The translations under genes were made by a program, and so were the position numbers. 64,000 bases of DNA from Porphyra umbilicalis (Eukaryota; Rhodophyta; Bangiophyceae; Bangiales; Bangiaceae), in the NCBI GenBank assembly GCA_002049455.2, contig KV918986.1, forward strand, positions 1 to 64,000. Direction: 5' to 3'. Under the pieces are notes generated by a model. That model did not search any database, was not told where the DNA came from, and saw only the letters and a program-made list of their open reading frames with translations. Each line of letters opens with the position of its first letter. Positions within the stretch are counted from its first letter, which is position 1. Shown in pieces: positions 41,021 through 51,685 of the stretch.

Positions 41021-42360
41021 ACGTCTTCTGACCGTTTTCCTTTTGCTCTGTTGTTTCGCGTTGCTGTTTCATTGTTTCTTTTCTTTCTTTATTTTTTGTG
41101 CTCGACTGGGCTTGTCTTCTCAGTACGGGGGGTGGGGGGGGAAGAGATGAGGATGGCGCTTTCCTGTGAGGGGGGGAGGGGGGGATATGGTGGCTCATAG
41201 TCTGTGTGTCTGGGCCAGATGCTTGTTGGTTGGCGTCCCAGTGGTGCTGGGTGACGGGCCTGGTGCTGTCTTCGCTATTATGACGGTGCATATGGGGGTG
41301 GGAGTGGCGGTGGGTGACCGTGGCCGTGGCCGTGGTCGCCGTCTTCCGCCGTGGTGGCCTTTGCGTATGGTTCCAATGCATAAAACCATGGTACTGAATA
41401 TGGTCACAGAACGGCTGTCATCCAGCCGAGGTTACAAGGCTGTACTTGTCAGGATGGCCAAAACTAATATGTGTGCGCACGGGCGTTCTGGCCCGCGTGC
41501 GCGCCGCAGGCATGGCCAAAACTGTGTGCGCACCTGCGTGTGTGTGTTTACTTTCGGACCCGTACGAAAGTTCGCGTCGGCGGTGGATGCCGCGGCGCTT
41601 CGTTCTTCACCCTTGTGGAGGGGGCGCCGGCGGGACGGTCGGGCACCCAGCGCCCGCCACGCCCGCCGCGGCGGCGCGGCCGTCCCCCCCCCCCCCGCCC
41701 CCGCCTCCGACACCGCCCACCGCCCCCGCCTCCGACACCGCCCACCGCCCCCCCGCCGCCACCACCGCCACCGGCCGTCGATGACTCAAGAGTCGCGAGC
41801 GGCGGCGCCCCTGCCGCCCCCACCCACGCCGGCGACGGGGGTGGCGTCGGCATTGTCGCCGGCGGTGCACCCTCCCCCCCCCCCCCTCCCCCGCCCTGCG
41901 GCTGCGGCGAGCGGTGGCAGTGCGTCTCGCCGCGTCGGCCGCCGCCGCGGCGGCGGCTCTGAGGGTCGACGGAGCCGCCGCGTTGCGGGCGGCGGCGGCC
42001 GTCGCCGACGTGGCCCGTGTGGTCGTCGTGTGGGATGTGCCGCGCGCACCGGTGATGTGACCATCGTGGGCGGGGACGGGGAGGTCACGGTCGGGGGGAT
42101 GGGCGCTGCGGTCGCCGTCGCGCGCGCGGGTCGGCGTCGGGTGGCACGCGGAGCGGGTGCGCGGGGCGGGCGGCGGCGACGCGGCCGCCGTCGGCCACAC
42201 CCGCCGCCGTCGCTGGCGGCAACGACAGGCGCGCGGCGCTCGCCCACTGGCGGCGGCGGCGCCAATTACAGGGCGGCGTGCGGCGCCGCGGCCGGCGGTC
42301 ACTGGGAGGGGGGGGCGGGGGGGGGGGGGGCGCCCCCCAGCCCTTCGTCAGAATAACCTG

Positions 42361-42456
42361 CAGCCTGGACGGGAGGAAATCCCGTTCAGGGTTTCGTCAC
42401 GGCACAAGGCCTGAACAAGCGATTCCTTGTTACAATCCCGTCCAGGTGCACAGTCC
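42361..42456. repeat. Dispersed repeat, copy 1, with 11-bp inverted ends
   Basis: CCTGGACGGGA at 42364-42374 is the exact reverse complement of TCCCGTCCAGG at 42436-42446. The interior carries CACGGCACAA and a TTCCTTGTTAC block. A related arrangement of the same words (GTTACGGCACAA, CCTGGACGGGA, CCCGTTCA, GTGCACA) recurs at 44131-44258, so this is a dispersed repeat, probably a fragment of a small element. Confidence 0.55.
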
Positions 42457-42572
42457 CTGTCGCGAGTGGAAACGCAGCGAAGATCACGTGGTGCGATTAG
42501 GATCGATGTGCACGATTATGCCAGGGACGTTAAGACCTGCCTGCACGTCTGTTACGTTAAGTACTCTTCAAA

Positions 42573-42926
42573 ATGCTACGTGTCAATTGCATACACTGTG
42601 GCTGCGACCCTTCGTCGTCACGACCGACTCCATCCACATCCGACGATGTGAAGCCGCTGCGATTGTGGACGTCGGAAGCCCGAGAAGAGGGCACCGCGTC
42701 ACGGAAGCGTGCTGGACCTCGAAAGACATTGGGCAAGAAACGCAAAATTTCCACTCGCGAAGCGTATGGAGACGCGCTACGTGCTGCACGGCTTGTTGCT
42801 CCGTCGCTGACTTCGCGCGATATTCACGACGAAGTCAGAGGTGGTGACGGCGTCCGCCGGCGTGAAGACGACGAGCGCCGATTTGGTCGTGACGACGACG
42901 AGGCGCAAGCGAAGTACTCGACCTAG
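42573..42926 (+). CDS. Short hypothetical ORF, possible fragment
   Basis: The frame gives 117 residues with ordinary composition: N-terminal CIHCGC, a basic middle (SRKRAGPRKTLGKKRKIST) and an acidic/Arg C-terminus. No family is recognised. It lies between two copies of a dispersed repeat and just before a MITE, so it may be an element remnant. Confidence 0.25.
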   Translation: MLRVNCIHCGCDPSSSRPTPSTSDDVKPLRLWTSEAREEGTASRKRAGPRKTLGKKRKISTREAYGDALRAARLVAPSLTSRDIHDEVRGGDGVRRREDDERRFGRDDDEAQAKYST

Positions 42927-43047
42927 GCCACTTTTACTACAAAATGCGTAAGTTGTGTTGAAAGATTTGAGGAACCGACCTCGTGCCGCCGCCTCGGCCA
43001 CACACGGCGTTCCGGGAGAGACCTGCACGGTGTCGCAGATAGTCAGG

Positions 43048-43958
43048 GCCTAAGAGCAAGCCCAGCGGTTCGGATTATGGCGGAGAATCTCCGCTAACGC
43101 CATATTATGGCGGAGAAGGGTGCCCAGCGGTCAGATTTATGGCGCGGAATCCACGCCAAACGTTGGGATGGCGGAGATCCGACGCTATAATCCGGTGGTA
43201 TGGCGTGAGATCTACTCCATCCCAACGTTTGGCGGAGCCATATGGCGGAAACATGCCGCTGCAAATCGAAAGGTCATCTCGAATATGAGGACAGGTGACA
43301 CTTCGAAGTGGCCATGTGGTTTCTTTGAATCGCCGGACCAATGACTACAAGACACGTCCGGCTGCAACGTCGCTTTCGAAGCCAGCGACCATGCATTCCC
43401 TCCTCCTGGAAGCACGGTGCAACAGGGAGGATTCAAATGCTGTCGTCTTTTTGCCAGTCACCGCCATTGTGCTCTACATAAACAGAGAAGCGATCTAATA
43501 TGCGCGTCTGTTTCTTCGTCGACATCTTCAGTTGAGTTCAGCTGGCCGAGGGTCGGGGGGGGGGGTGGCGCTGAACTCATGCATTCTTCCTGGCGAGCGT
43601 GATGGCCCAGTCCCCCAAAACACGCCCTTCAACTCATGTGGGGGGGGTGCAGGGCGGGGGGGCAATATGCGAATAGAGAGGGGAGGGAGTACATATCTTT
43701 ACACTTCCGCAACGGGCGCTCTGCCAGCAGAAAACGCATGGTTTGCAGCTGGGATGGTGCAGGCGGGGCTCCTCCTCCACTTCCTGGCGCGGTCCCGAAG
43801 AATTCGGATTTTCCGCTATACTCTGGCGCCCGAACCGCTGGAAGACACCGACCATCGGCCGCTCCATAATTTGGAGGGGCCACTCACAATGCGCCACGAA
43901 TCGAGTCGAAAACGCTATACTATGGCGTTGGCGGGCACCGCTGGGCTTGCTCTAAGGC
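43048..43958. mobile_element. MITE-like element, 911 bp, with 22-bp TIRs
   Basis: The 22-base terminal inverted repeats begin GCCTAAGAGCAAGCCCAGCG at 43048-43069 and match 43937-43958 read on the other strand, with one mismatch. AGG flanks both ends (43045-43047 and 43959-43961), a possible 3-bp target duplication. Inside is a perfect 18-bp inverted pair (CGCCAAACGTTGGGATGG, 43154-43171 and 43217-43234) and many copies of short words such as CGCCATA and TATGGCG. No transposase frame is present. Confidence 0.75.
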
Positions 43959-44747
43959 AGGCGCTGAAGCTGAGCGGAGAAGAAGGCCTGCAGAGCCAGA
44001 CCCGTGCAGCGTGCACAACGATCACCTATCATGCGAGATCCTTTCGAATCAAGCCTCTGATTGGCCGATACTAGCAGTGAGCTCGTGCTCGACCTCGTGA
44101 TGATCCGGGTGCTGCAAGGAAGCAAAACAGAGCCTGGCAACCCACGGGAGTCGCTCTTGTCCAGGGGTTTGTTACGGCACAAAACCCTGGACGGGAAATC
44201 GCTCGTTCAGGGCAACCGACAAGGAAACTCCCGTTCAGACTCCCGTTCAAGTGCACACTATTCTGACGCTTACGCGTGGCGGCAGCGGCGCATCTGCCCG
44301 CGGCGGCGGCGCGTCGTCTGGCACGGGCGCGCGGGCGCCGGCGCGCGCGACCTGCCGCCGCTGGCGGGCGCCGCCGCCGCCGCGGCCGCCGGTGGGTGGT
44401 CACTGGCCGGCGACGGCGCGGCTGGGGGTGCCACCGCCGACGCCGCCGCCGACGCAGCGCGCAGCGTGTCCCCCCCGTGTGTCGCCTGGGGGGCCACGGC
44501 CGCGCCATGGGGGGAGGCGGGGTCGGACACGCGCGCCGCACGTGCGGCAACGTGCGCGGCGGTGACGCCGCGCGCGTCGTCTGGTCGCGCGGCGCGCGGC
44601 GGCCGCTCGTCCTCGGGCGCTGCGTCGCCGTCTGTGGGGGCGGTGCAAGCCGCACCCCCTACGCCCCCGCCCCTCAATCCCCGCCCCCCCCCCCGCACCG
44701 CAAATGGCGCTGCAGCGGCGTCGCTGCCGCCGCTGTCGCTGCCTCCG
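43959..44747. other. Gene-poor stretch with dispersed repeat copy 2
   Basis: Contains the second copy of the dispersed motif at 44131-44258. A minus-strand Ala/Pro/Thr-rich frame (44797-44270) has plausible composition but no motif, and may be part of the extended tail of the DUF2207-like paralogue. Confidence 0.4.
44131..44258. repeat. Dispersed repeat, copy 2
   Basis: The same short words as at 42361-42456 recur: CCTGG, GGGTTTGTTACGGCACAA, CCTGGACGGGA, CGTTCAGGG, GACAAGGAAACTCCCGTTCA and a GTGCACA end. The spacing differs from copy 1, so the two are diverged copies. Confidence 0.45.
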
Positions 44748-46379
44748 TCACCACCACCGTGGCACCTCCGCACGGCGGCGGCGGCGGCGCGGGGCACGGC
44801 ACCAGACGCATCGGGCGGCGGGCGGTCGGGCGTCGGCGGTCCCGGCGTGTCGGATGCGTGTTGTTTCTCTGTGCCTTTTTCCTTGTCCCGGCATTTTGGG
44901 GTTGTATGCTTTGAGGCTGTTCGTGGCGCTTCGCGCCTTCTTTATGATGATCATCGTCGCCGCCGCAGCCCCTTGGTCGACGTGCGTCGATGCCCACGAA
45001 CAAGCGCGGCTGTGCGTCCCACCGTGCGGCCGGGTGCGCCTAGCCCCCGCCCCCCCGCCGCCTCCTCCACCGCCACCGCCCCCCCCTCCCCCTCCCCCTC
45101 CCCCTCCTCCGCCCCCCGGGCAGCCGCCACCAACGGCACCACCGCCACCTGCATAGCTGTGAGAGACCGCAAACGCACCGCCCATCGCACCCCGACTGGC
45201 GTGCTCCCCCCCCCTTGCTACTTGCGGATCGTCGCTGTCTGGGATTAGACTTACGATCCACAGACACATGCCGAGGAAGAAGAACCCGCCCAAGCTGCTG
45301 AATGTCGTGATGACGACTATCCGCCCGCCGTCATTCTCGCCCTGATCGATGCACGCCTCTGGCGCGGCGGGCGTGGCACACGCGGGGAGCGCTGCGCCGC
45401 TGCCGTCTGCGTTGCTGGGCGTGTAAGTGACCACGACCGGATCTGCATCGGCAGCAACCCCCACCGTCTGAAAAGGGAAGGTCACGACCGGCGGCGCGGT
45501 GGGCGTGCCGCCGTTGCCGCCACCCGACAGCACGGCGTCGTTGGCGCCCGGCCCCGTGGCGGCAACGGCGGTTGAGCCTGCCGGCAGCACAAACCGCACG
45601 CGCACATTGTGCAGTGTCTTGTCCCAGTCGTCGCCCGGCGACCAGGTCGCCGACCGCCGCGCGGCGGGCGCCGCCGTGCCATTGTTGGGCGCCGGCGTCG
45701 CACCATCGCCACCGTCGGCGGCCGTCTGGCCCGCACTGAGGCGATACGCCACCCGGTACGTGGTCGGCGTGGATGGCAGTCGAGCCGTCGGCCAGTTAAT
45801 GGTATCCCCCTCGACGCACGAGAGGGACGTGGTGTACCCGGGGACGGGCGGCTCCACTGAGACGACGCCGACGCCAGTGCCATTCCCCGTAGGCGTCACC
45901 CGTGCAACGGTGAGGCCTGTCAGGCCGGCGGCGACGGCTGCCGCAGGCACCACCCGTCGCGCGTCGCGGCCGGTCGTGTAGGGCCACGTCCAATCTTCCG
46001 TGACCGCCACACCACAACTGCCGTCCGCGTCTGCTGTCACGGACACGCCGATGTAGCACAAGTACGAAGCAGACATGGACGGGTCGTCGGCGTCATGCGG
46101 TGGGCGGACCGACCCGACGCGGCACGAGAGCAGGGCGGCAAGGTCGTCTTGCGGGGGCGGGGAGCCGTCGGGCGCCAGCGACACGCGTGTCGCCGGGGAG
46201 ATGATCAGGGGCGCCGCCCCACCGTCGTCGCGCCAACCGCCGCTGCGCTGTGGGCGCAGCGCCGCCGCGTTGGCCTGGGCCACGACAATCAAGATGAAAG
46301 CCGCCGCCACCGCCGCAGCCAAGACGGGGCCCCATCGGCACCGTCGTCGGCAACGTCGAGCTTGGTGCGTTTCCGCCAT
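44748..46379 (-). CDS. Single-pass membrane protein, DUF2207-like ectodomain (paralogue 2)
   Basis: The 543-residue frame starts at 46379 (MAETHQARRC), matching paralogue 1 at MAAPH. Signal anchor, ectodomain motifs (TADADGSCGVAVTEDWTWPY, TTGRDARRVVPAA, INWPTARLPSTPTTYRVAYR, LHNVRVRFVLPAGSTAV) and the C-terminal membrane helix (FSSLGGFFFLGMCLWIVSLI) keep the same order. Sequence is about two thirds identical over the ectodomain by eye. The Gly-rich cytoplasmic tail ends at THSRACSWASTH where paralogue 1 stops. Here no stop follows, and the frame runs on about 80 residues (VDQGAAAATMIIIKKARS...), probably non-conserved read-through sequence. Paralogues flank the MITE-rich 39-44 kb segment. Confidence 0.68.
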   Translation of the reverse strand: MAETHQARRCRRRCRWGPVLAAAVAAAFILIVVAQANAAALRPQRSGGWRDDGGAAPLIISPATRVSLAPDGSPPPQDDLAALLSCRVGSVRPPHDADDPSMSASYLCYIGVSVTADADGSCGVAVTEDWTWPYTTGRDARRVVPAAAVAAGLTGLTVARVTPTGNGTGVGVVSVEPPVPGYTTSLSCVEGDTINWPTARLPSTPTTYRVAYRLSAGQTAADGGDGATPAPNNGTAAPAARRSATWSPGDDWDKTLHNVRVRFVLPAGSTAVAATGPGANDAVLSGGGNGGTPTAPPVVTFPFQTVGVAADADPVVVTYTPSNADGSGAALPACATPAAPEACIDQGENDGGRIVVITTFSSLGGFFFLGMCLWIVSLIPDSDDPQVARGGEHASRGAMGGAFAVSHSYAGGGGAVGGGCPGGGGGGGGGGGGGGGGGGGGGGAGARRTRPHGGTHSRACSWASTHVDQGAAAATMIIIKKARSATNSLKAYNPKMPGQGKRHRETTRIRHAGTADARPPAARCVWCRAPRRRRRRAEVPRWW

Positions 46380-46800
46380 TTCCCCGCTGGACGCCGATGG
46401 CGCGGGGCAGGGCACGACTCGGTGGATGCAAGGCGCGCCCAAGTCGGTGGCGTGCATCGTCGCAGACGGGGGCTCCCAGCCGAGGGGTCGGTCCGCATCC
46501 ACCTGGGGAGCAGGCCTTCATTCGCGCTGGCGGCTTGTGTGTACCATAAACGAACACCGGCAGGCCGAGCGGTTCTGCGTGACGAGGCAGGTGGCCGCTG
46601 CGAAAGGGCGCCCAGTTGAGAATCTGTTGGGCGATGACCCAACACCATTCCTCGTGTTCGATGAGGAACAGTAGACACCGAGGTCCCTGGCGTCGTGGCA
46701 GCCTCACATGGTCGTTCGGCGTTTGGGAACCGGTCGCTACGAGGACGCGTGTACGAGGTCCTCCTCGTCAGGCCCGTTGTCAGTCGCACTTCGTATGACT
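46380..46800 (-). promoter_or_regulatory. Upstream region conserved with that of paralogue 1
   Basis: This region shares blocks in the same order with 38433-38850 (for example CTCGTGTTCGATGAG and GTGGCAGCCTCA). It marks the right side of the duplicated unit and probably contains the promoter. Confidence 0.5.
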
Positions 46801-47400
46801 GAACACCAAGGGCACAAGGCGCCACACCCCCACGGTGGGAAGTGAATTCCAATATTTCTATTGGCTGAGAAGTAGTCACCTCTCAGGGTACCCTTTCTTG
46901 ACTGAATGCCTTGCAACACACATTCCCAGAGTTTGAAGTACATTTTAGTTAGGAATGTCTATGGTGTTAGTTGATGCAAGTAGTATTTTTCGTCAAATGC
47001 AAGGTTTTGGGCAAGTCTTATCGTGCCATGTTTGCAGGGCTGCTCGTGGCCGTGGCGGGCTCTAGCGGGCACGCATGTGGCGCTTCCGGTTGGACAGGAG
47101 CTGCCGCGACTAAAAATGTTTTGTAGCTTGGATTTCGCGCGACTGACTGGTGCCACGCCACAAAGCCCAACGACAGTGCTTCTTTCTTTGTCACAGACCG
47201 GGAAGAGCCGATGTCGCCCAATTTTGAGTCGTACGCACAATGCTTGCGCACGTTTTGGATCCCACCCCTTCAAGTTGCGCCACGAACGCCGCCTACATCA
47301 AGTGACGCGCGTCGTCGACCTCCGTCGAGGTCGTGCATGCACAGGTTGCTTCTCTCTGGGACCTTGCTGTGTGCTTTCGGCCGCTGTTCTTGCCGCAACA
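46801..47400. other. Intergenic, no feature seen
   Basis: AT-balanced sequence without a protein-like frame. The upstream boundary of the recombinase pseudogene cannot be set precisely. Confidence 0.35.
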
Positions 47401-48689
47401 GACGATGGACCCAGTGCTCCTACTACGTGTCGCTAACGATGCGGCGGATGGCCTACAGCACGCGGCTGATGTGGACACCGACGATGAGGGATCGAGGTGG
47501 TGGACTTCGGCCCGGGTGCTATCGACTTCGCTCGTATGCAGCCTGCAGGCGTCCCTGAGGTGGGCCCACTTGCTTTCGAGACGGAGAGCGCCGCGAGGGC
47601 TGCTCGACGGGCTTCGTCGAATAGCGCGGCGTCTAGTGCATTGCGCTTGCACACTTGGACAGCCATTGATAGTGCTACCGTCCGGTTCATTCGCTTCCTT
47701 GTCCCCGCGTACGGTGTGGTCGACGACGCCGGGGGGCAGGACCTGGCGGCACAGGGCGAGTGCATGGCCGTGACGCTGGACGATGCGCTTCCATTCCGCC
47801 TTCATCGTTTCTTGGCGTTGATGCTCGAGGGGGGTCGCAAGCACCTTGTTGGTGGGCGGAACGTTTCGTTGGCGATGGAGTCCGTGCGCAACATCGATTC
47901 GTCCTTGGGTTCTTTTTAGGCTTTCTCCACCCGTGGTCTTGTTGGGAAGATTAGTTACGTGACAGGCTGTGGCGATCGCGACGACCCGTACAAGTTGGTG
48001 CCGCTGGCCGACCGCACCCATCGGCGAAACGCATTGTGGGTGCCCGCTCAAGGCCCAGGTCGTCTCTGGATGGCTGCAACGGTCGAAGAAGCAAGCGACC
48101 AGATTGAGCGAGGCGTCGGCCCAGACTCCCCCCGTGACGGCGGACTACATGGTTGGAGTGTAACCTGGCGACTGACGGGGTCGACGTTGAAGATCTGGAT
48201 GAGTGGCTCACCGCGCTACAATACGAGCGGCTGACGGTGTACATCATCATGGTTCTTAGCTTCTGTACGATGCTGCGGCCTGAGAACCTGTTGGGGCTTT
48301 CGGCGCGGGACATCTTCTTCCTCCCGGTCGTCGGGGAAAATGCGGCGTTTTTTCAAGAACCTGGCAGCCCCATGTGGGTCAAGATACGGTACTCGCAACT
48401 AAATACCAACGTCGCGGGAACCGCGCTGGCTCCAGCCTCCTACGTTTGGTCCTCAAACGCCACCGACGAGGAGATGCGCGCCTTTTCCGAATACGCCTCT
48501 GCGAGTGTGTGCGTCCGCTACCCGGAACTGTGGTGTGACCTGCCTTACTTTGTGTTCCTGTTTGTGCAGCTTCGGGCAGAGAATCCTGGCTTTGACATGA
48601 CAGCCTCTGTGCCTTTTTTTGTGGAGCCCGTTGTTGGTGATACTGGAGGAGTGGGTGCAATGAGCAACATTCCCGTGACGAAGGCGTAG
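47400..48689 (+). pseudogene. Decayed tyrosine-recombinase-like gene
   Basis: A core-binding-domain-like part is at 47497-47919 (RLHTWTAIDSATVRFIRFLV, LPFRLHRFLALMLEGGRKHL), ending at a stop. A linker in another frame (GWLQRSKKQATRLSEASAQT, then PPVTADYMVG) reaches about 48155. After a one-base shift the next frame (48153-48689) carries YERLTVYIIMVLSFCTMLRP, whose Arg fits catalytic Arg I of tyrosine recombinases, and then NLLGLSARDIFF. The expected HxxR and Tyr boxes are not seen before the stop at 48689. It differs in sequence from the DIRS-type recombinase at 15.8 kb, so it may be from a Crypton-like or other element. The frame breaks argue that it is dead. Confidence 0.5.
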
Positions 48690-50047
48690 TGGCAGCAGCG
48701 GCTCGAGACCTTTGTTCCGGTGTTTCACCCATTGCTCATGTCGTAGCGCGACTGTGACCGCACGATAAGGCACCAGCCGCAGGGAGCCGGGTCCCTCGGG
48801 CACGCTAGGCTCACTGGCGCGGCGCGTGGCCGCACTCTGCCCCCGTTGCGCACTTGCCTTTGCGATGGAAGACGCCGAGTGAGAAGCAAACCAAGCAGCA
48901 GTGGACGTTTCGTTGATACACACGAGTGGGCCATATTATTGCTAGCTCTCCAAGCTTTTGTGTGGACCGGACAAAGTCAGGACAAGATCAACGGACGATT
49001 AACAGTGATTCAGTGGCAACAAGAAATCGACCTTAACCATACGAACAGATTGGGCAATACAGAAAATATTTAGAAAAACAAGATTTTGACTGGCCCGTTT
49101 TTTTTTTCAGACGGCTCACCGAGTGTGCCTCCCGTTGCCGCTTGGCTCAACTGACCCCGGGGGGCTGCTCGTCAGTCTGGGAAAACGGCTCTGTCGGGCG
49201 GGTCCGCTGTCACGATTCTCCCCCGCCCTTGTGTCTGCACGTGCCAAGTCACGCCACTCCTCGGCGCCGCGGGCGGTGCCAACCGTGCGCGCGAGGGCGG
49301 CGCTGTGGGGGTCCCCGCATGCGGAGCGCCGTCGAGCGCCTCACAACGGTGGGTTGGATCTGCGCCGCCCCCTCGCCAGACCTGCGTGCCCCGAGTCCGC
49401 GGGGGACGCCACCCCAGCCGTGCCCGGGAGAGCCCGCGGGCGGCAGTGCACGCAGCTCAAAACGCTGCGGCGAGGATGACGGCTGCCCCCGCCCCTGCTC
49501 CCGCTTCGTCACGTCCACACGGCATACGTGGGGTGCGGCGGTGACTTGGCGCGTTGCGGCGTGCGCCGCCGTGAGCGGCGGTGCACCACCGTTGGCCACC
49601 AGACGATTGCTTGCGCTGCAGGGTGGGCGGCTTGCCGTGAGTGCAAGCAACGCACTGTGTGTCTGCGCGTTGAGTGGTTCACTGCGCGCGCGTTGCCGTG
49701 TCCCTTGGTGCGTCGTCTCGGTGCGGGTTCTCTCCGGCGCGCCACCTGAGCGTTGCCGTGCTGTCCGACGTGCCACTTGCCGGGGTTTGGCTGCTGGCCG
49801 CCCTACGGGGCGACCCGCTGCTGGCCGACGGCGGGAAGCGCACGGGACGCCGTTGCCGGTACGCACCGCCGCCCACCACCGACGGTGTCGACAACCTCGA
49901 CGCGGGCGGTCGGCGGACCGGCGGTGGCGTGGCGGCGTCGCGCCCGCCGCACCGCGTGCCTCGCCTCCCACTCCCCCCCCCCCTGACCCGCCCATGGGAA
50001 CGCTCCCTCAAACGCCGGGCGTCGCCGCCGCCCGCCGCGTCGGTCGA
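48690..50047. other. Region before the Cys-rich membrane protein; no separate gene
   Basis: A long open frame reaches from 49142 into the next gene, but up to 50047 it reads as Arg/Ala/Gly/Cys-rich filler without conserved motif and a signal peptide starts only at 50048. A T9-type tract lies at about 49100. No other feature was seen. Confidence 0.4.
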
Positions 50048-51015
50048 ATGGCGCCCCGCGCGGTGGCCGTCGCGGTGCTCCTCGGTCCCATTGCCGCGGC
50101 GGTCCTGCCCGGTCCGACCGCCGCCGGCGACCTCACCTGCTTTGTCAACGGCGGGTGCATCAGCCGCGGATGCGGCTGCAAGGAGCACCGGTGTGGGTGC
50201 ATGCAGGGCGTCTGCCCGGCCGCCGCCAAATGCCCGCCGCCGCCACCGGCGCCGACGCCGCCGGCCGCCACGCCGCCGCCGTCGGTGGGGGTCGTGACGC
50301 CGACCCCGCCGGCGGCGCCGACGCCAACGCCCGCGCCGGCGGCGAGTGTGCCCCCCCAAGGCGTCGACGGCGTGACGCCGACGCCCGGTCCGTCGCCGTC
50401 GCCGTCGCCGGCGGCGACCGACCCGTGTGCCGACGCGGTGATTGACACCCCCCCCAACCCCCTCGTGCGGTGCGTCACCGCCGCCGAGTGCGGCGACGGC
50501 GAGTGCTGCCGCCGCCTCCGCCCCGCGGCCGCGGGCCCCGCGTGCACCGACCGCGGCGTGTGCGACGGCGCGTCCACGTGCGGCGACTTTGGCGCCTTTG
50601 TGCCCTCGACGTCCACCCCCGCCGGCGACGCTGCCACCTGCGTCGAGGCGGCCGTTGCCGACGCCCCCACGTCCGTCCGCCGCTGCATGGGCGTCACCGA
50701 CTGTGGGGGTGGCGAGTGCTGCCGCCGCACCGCGTCGCCGCCGCCGACGGCGTGTGGGCAGTGGGGGGTGTGCGACAGTGGCGCACCGTGCGGCACGTTT
50801 GGCGCATTTGCGCTGACGGGGGGGGGGGGCGGCGACGGCGATGGGGGGCTCTCGGGCGGGGCCATTGCGGGGATTGTCATTGGGGCGGTCGTCGGCGTGG
50901 CGCTGCTGCTCGGCTTGATTTTCGCGTGCGTGGCGGCGTCGTCGGGGGGGCGGAAAAAGGAGGAACGGGACGAGGCACGGGCGGCGGCGGCGTTCAAGCC
51001 GCTGGCCCCACCGCG

Positions 51016-51050
<35 letters not shown>

Positions 51051-51685
51051 TGCCGATCGCCGTGCCAGTGGTGGCGGCCGCCGCCGCCGCACCGTCGGGT
51101 GGCCGCCGCCGCACCACCTTCTTTGGCGGCGGCGGCGGCGGTGACGGCGGCGGCGGCAGCGGCGGCGGCGGCGACCGCGCGGTCCTTCCTGCTGCCGGCG
51201 CGGGCGCCCTCGTCCCCGTCCACCACGTGCCCGTTATGCACGCGCACCACGTTGACCGCCACCACGTCGACGGCACTGTCGACATTCGCAGCGGCGTCGT
51301 CGGCGCCGGGGGCGTCGTCGGCCCCCTCACGGGCCCTGACGGGGTGGCGCGGTGCCCCCCCGGCGCCGTCCCCGCCGTCGTGGTCCCTCCCGGGGTGGGG
51401 TGCCCGGCGGGCATGGTCGCCGTCGGCGCCGTCATGCCGCAGCAGCCGCCGCCGCCGTCGTCCATGGCGGTCGGCTGGTATGGGGGGGGGGGGGGGGGGG
51501 GCTGGGGGCCAGGCTCCGCCGCCGGCTGCACCGTGTGCGTGCCGGGCGGCGGCGGCTGCACCGTGTGCGTGCCGTCGTGGGGGGCAGCGCACGCTGCGGG
51601 GGGGGGGGGGGGATGGGGGGGGGGCGTGCGCCGTGCCCGGTACACCCTCAGGCGGGGGGGTGCTCGTGCGGACAAGGGTAGATGA
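50048..51685 (+). CDS. Cys-rich type I membrane protein
   Basis: Start 50048 is chosen because MAPRAVAVAVLLGPIAAAVL is a signal peptide; 302 codons open upstream look non-coding. The 545-residue protein has a Cys-rich knot (CFVNGGCISRGCGCKEHRCG, then CMQGVC), a Pro/Thr/Ala linker, and two related Cys-rich repeats of about 60 residues: ECGDGECCRR with RGVCDGASTCGDFGAF, and DCGGGECCRR with WGVCDSGAPCGTFGAF. A single membrane helix (AGIVIGAVVGVALLLGLIFA) and a long tail with Pro runs, poly-Gly, His motifs and an apparent Cys-Thr-Val-Cys-Val-Pro pair follow. It resembles a receptor-like or wall-linked protein; no family is recognised. Confidence 0.6.

Larger units (their letters stand above)
41021..43047. 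other. Low-complexity region, no convincing gene
   Basis: Pro/Arg/Ala-rich frames on both strands between 41.55 and 42.35 kb carry no motif. A short frame at 42573-42926 is noted separately. The dispersed inverted-repeat motif at 42361-42456 lies here. Confidence 0.4.
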
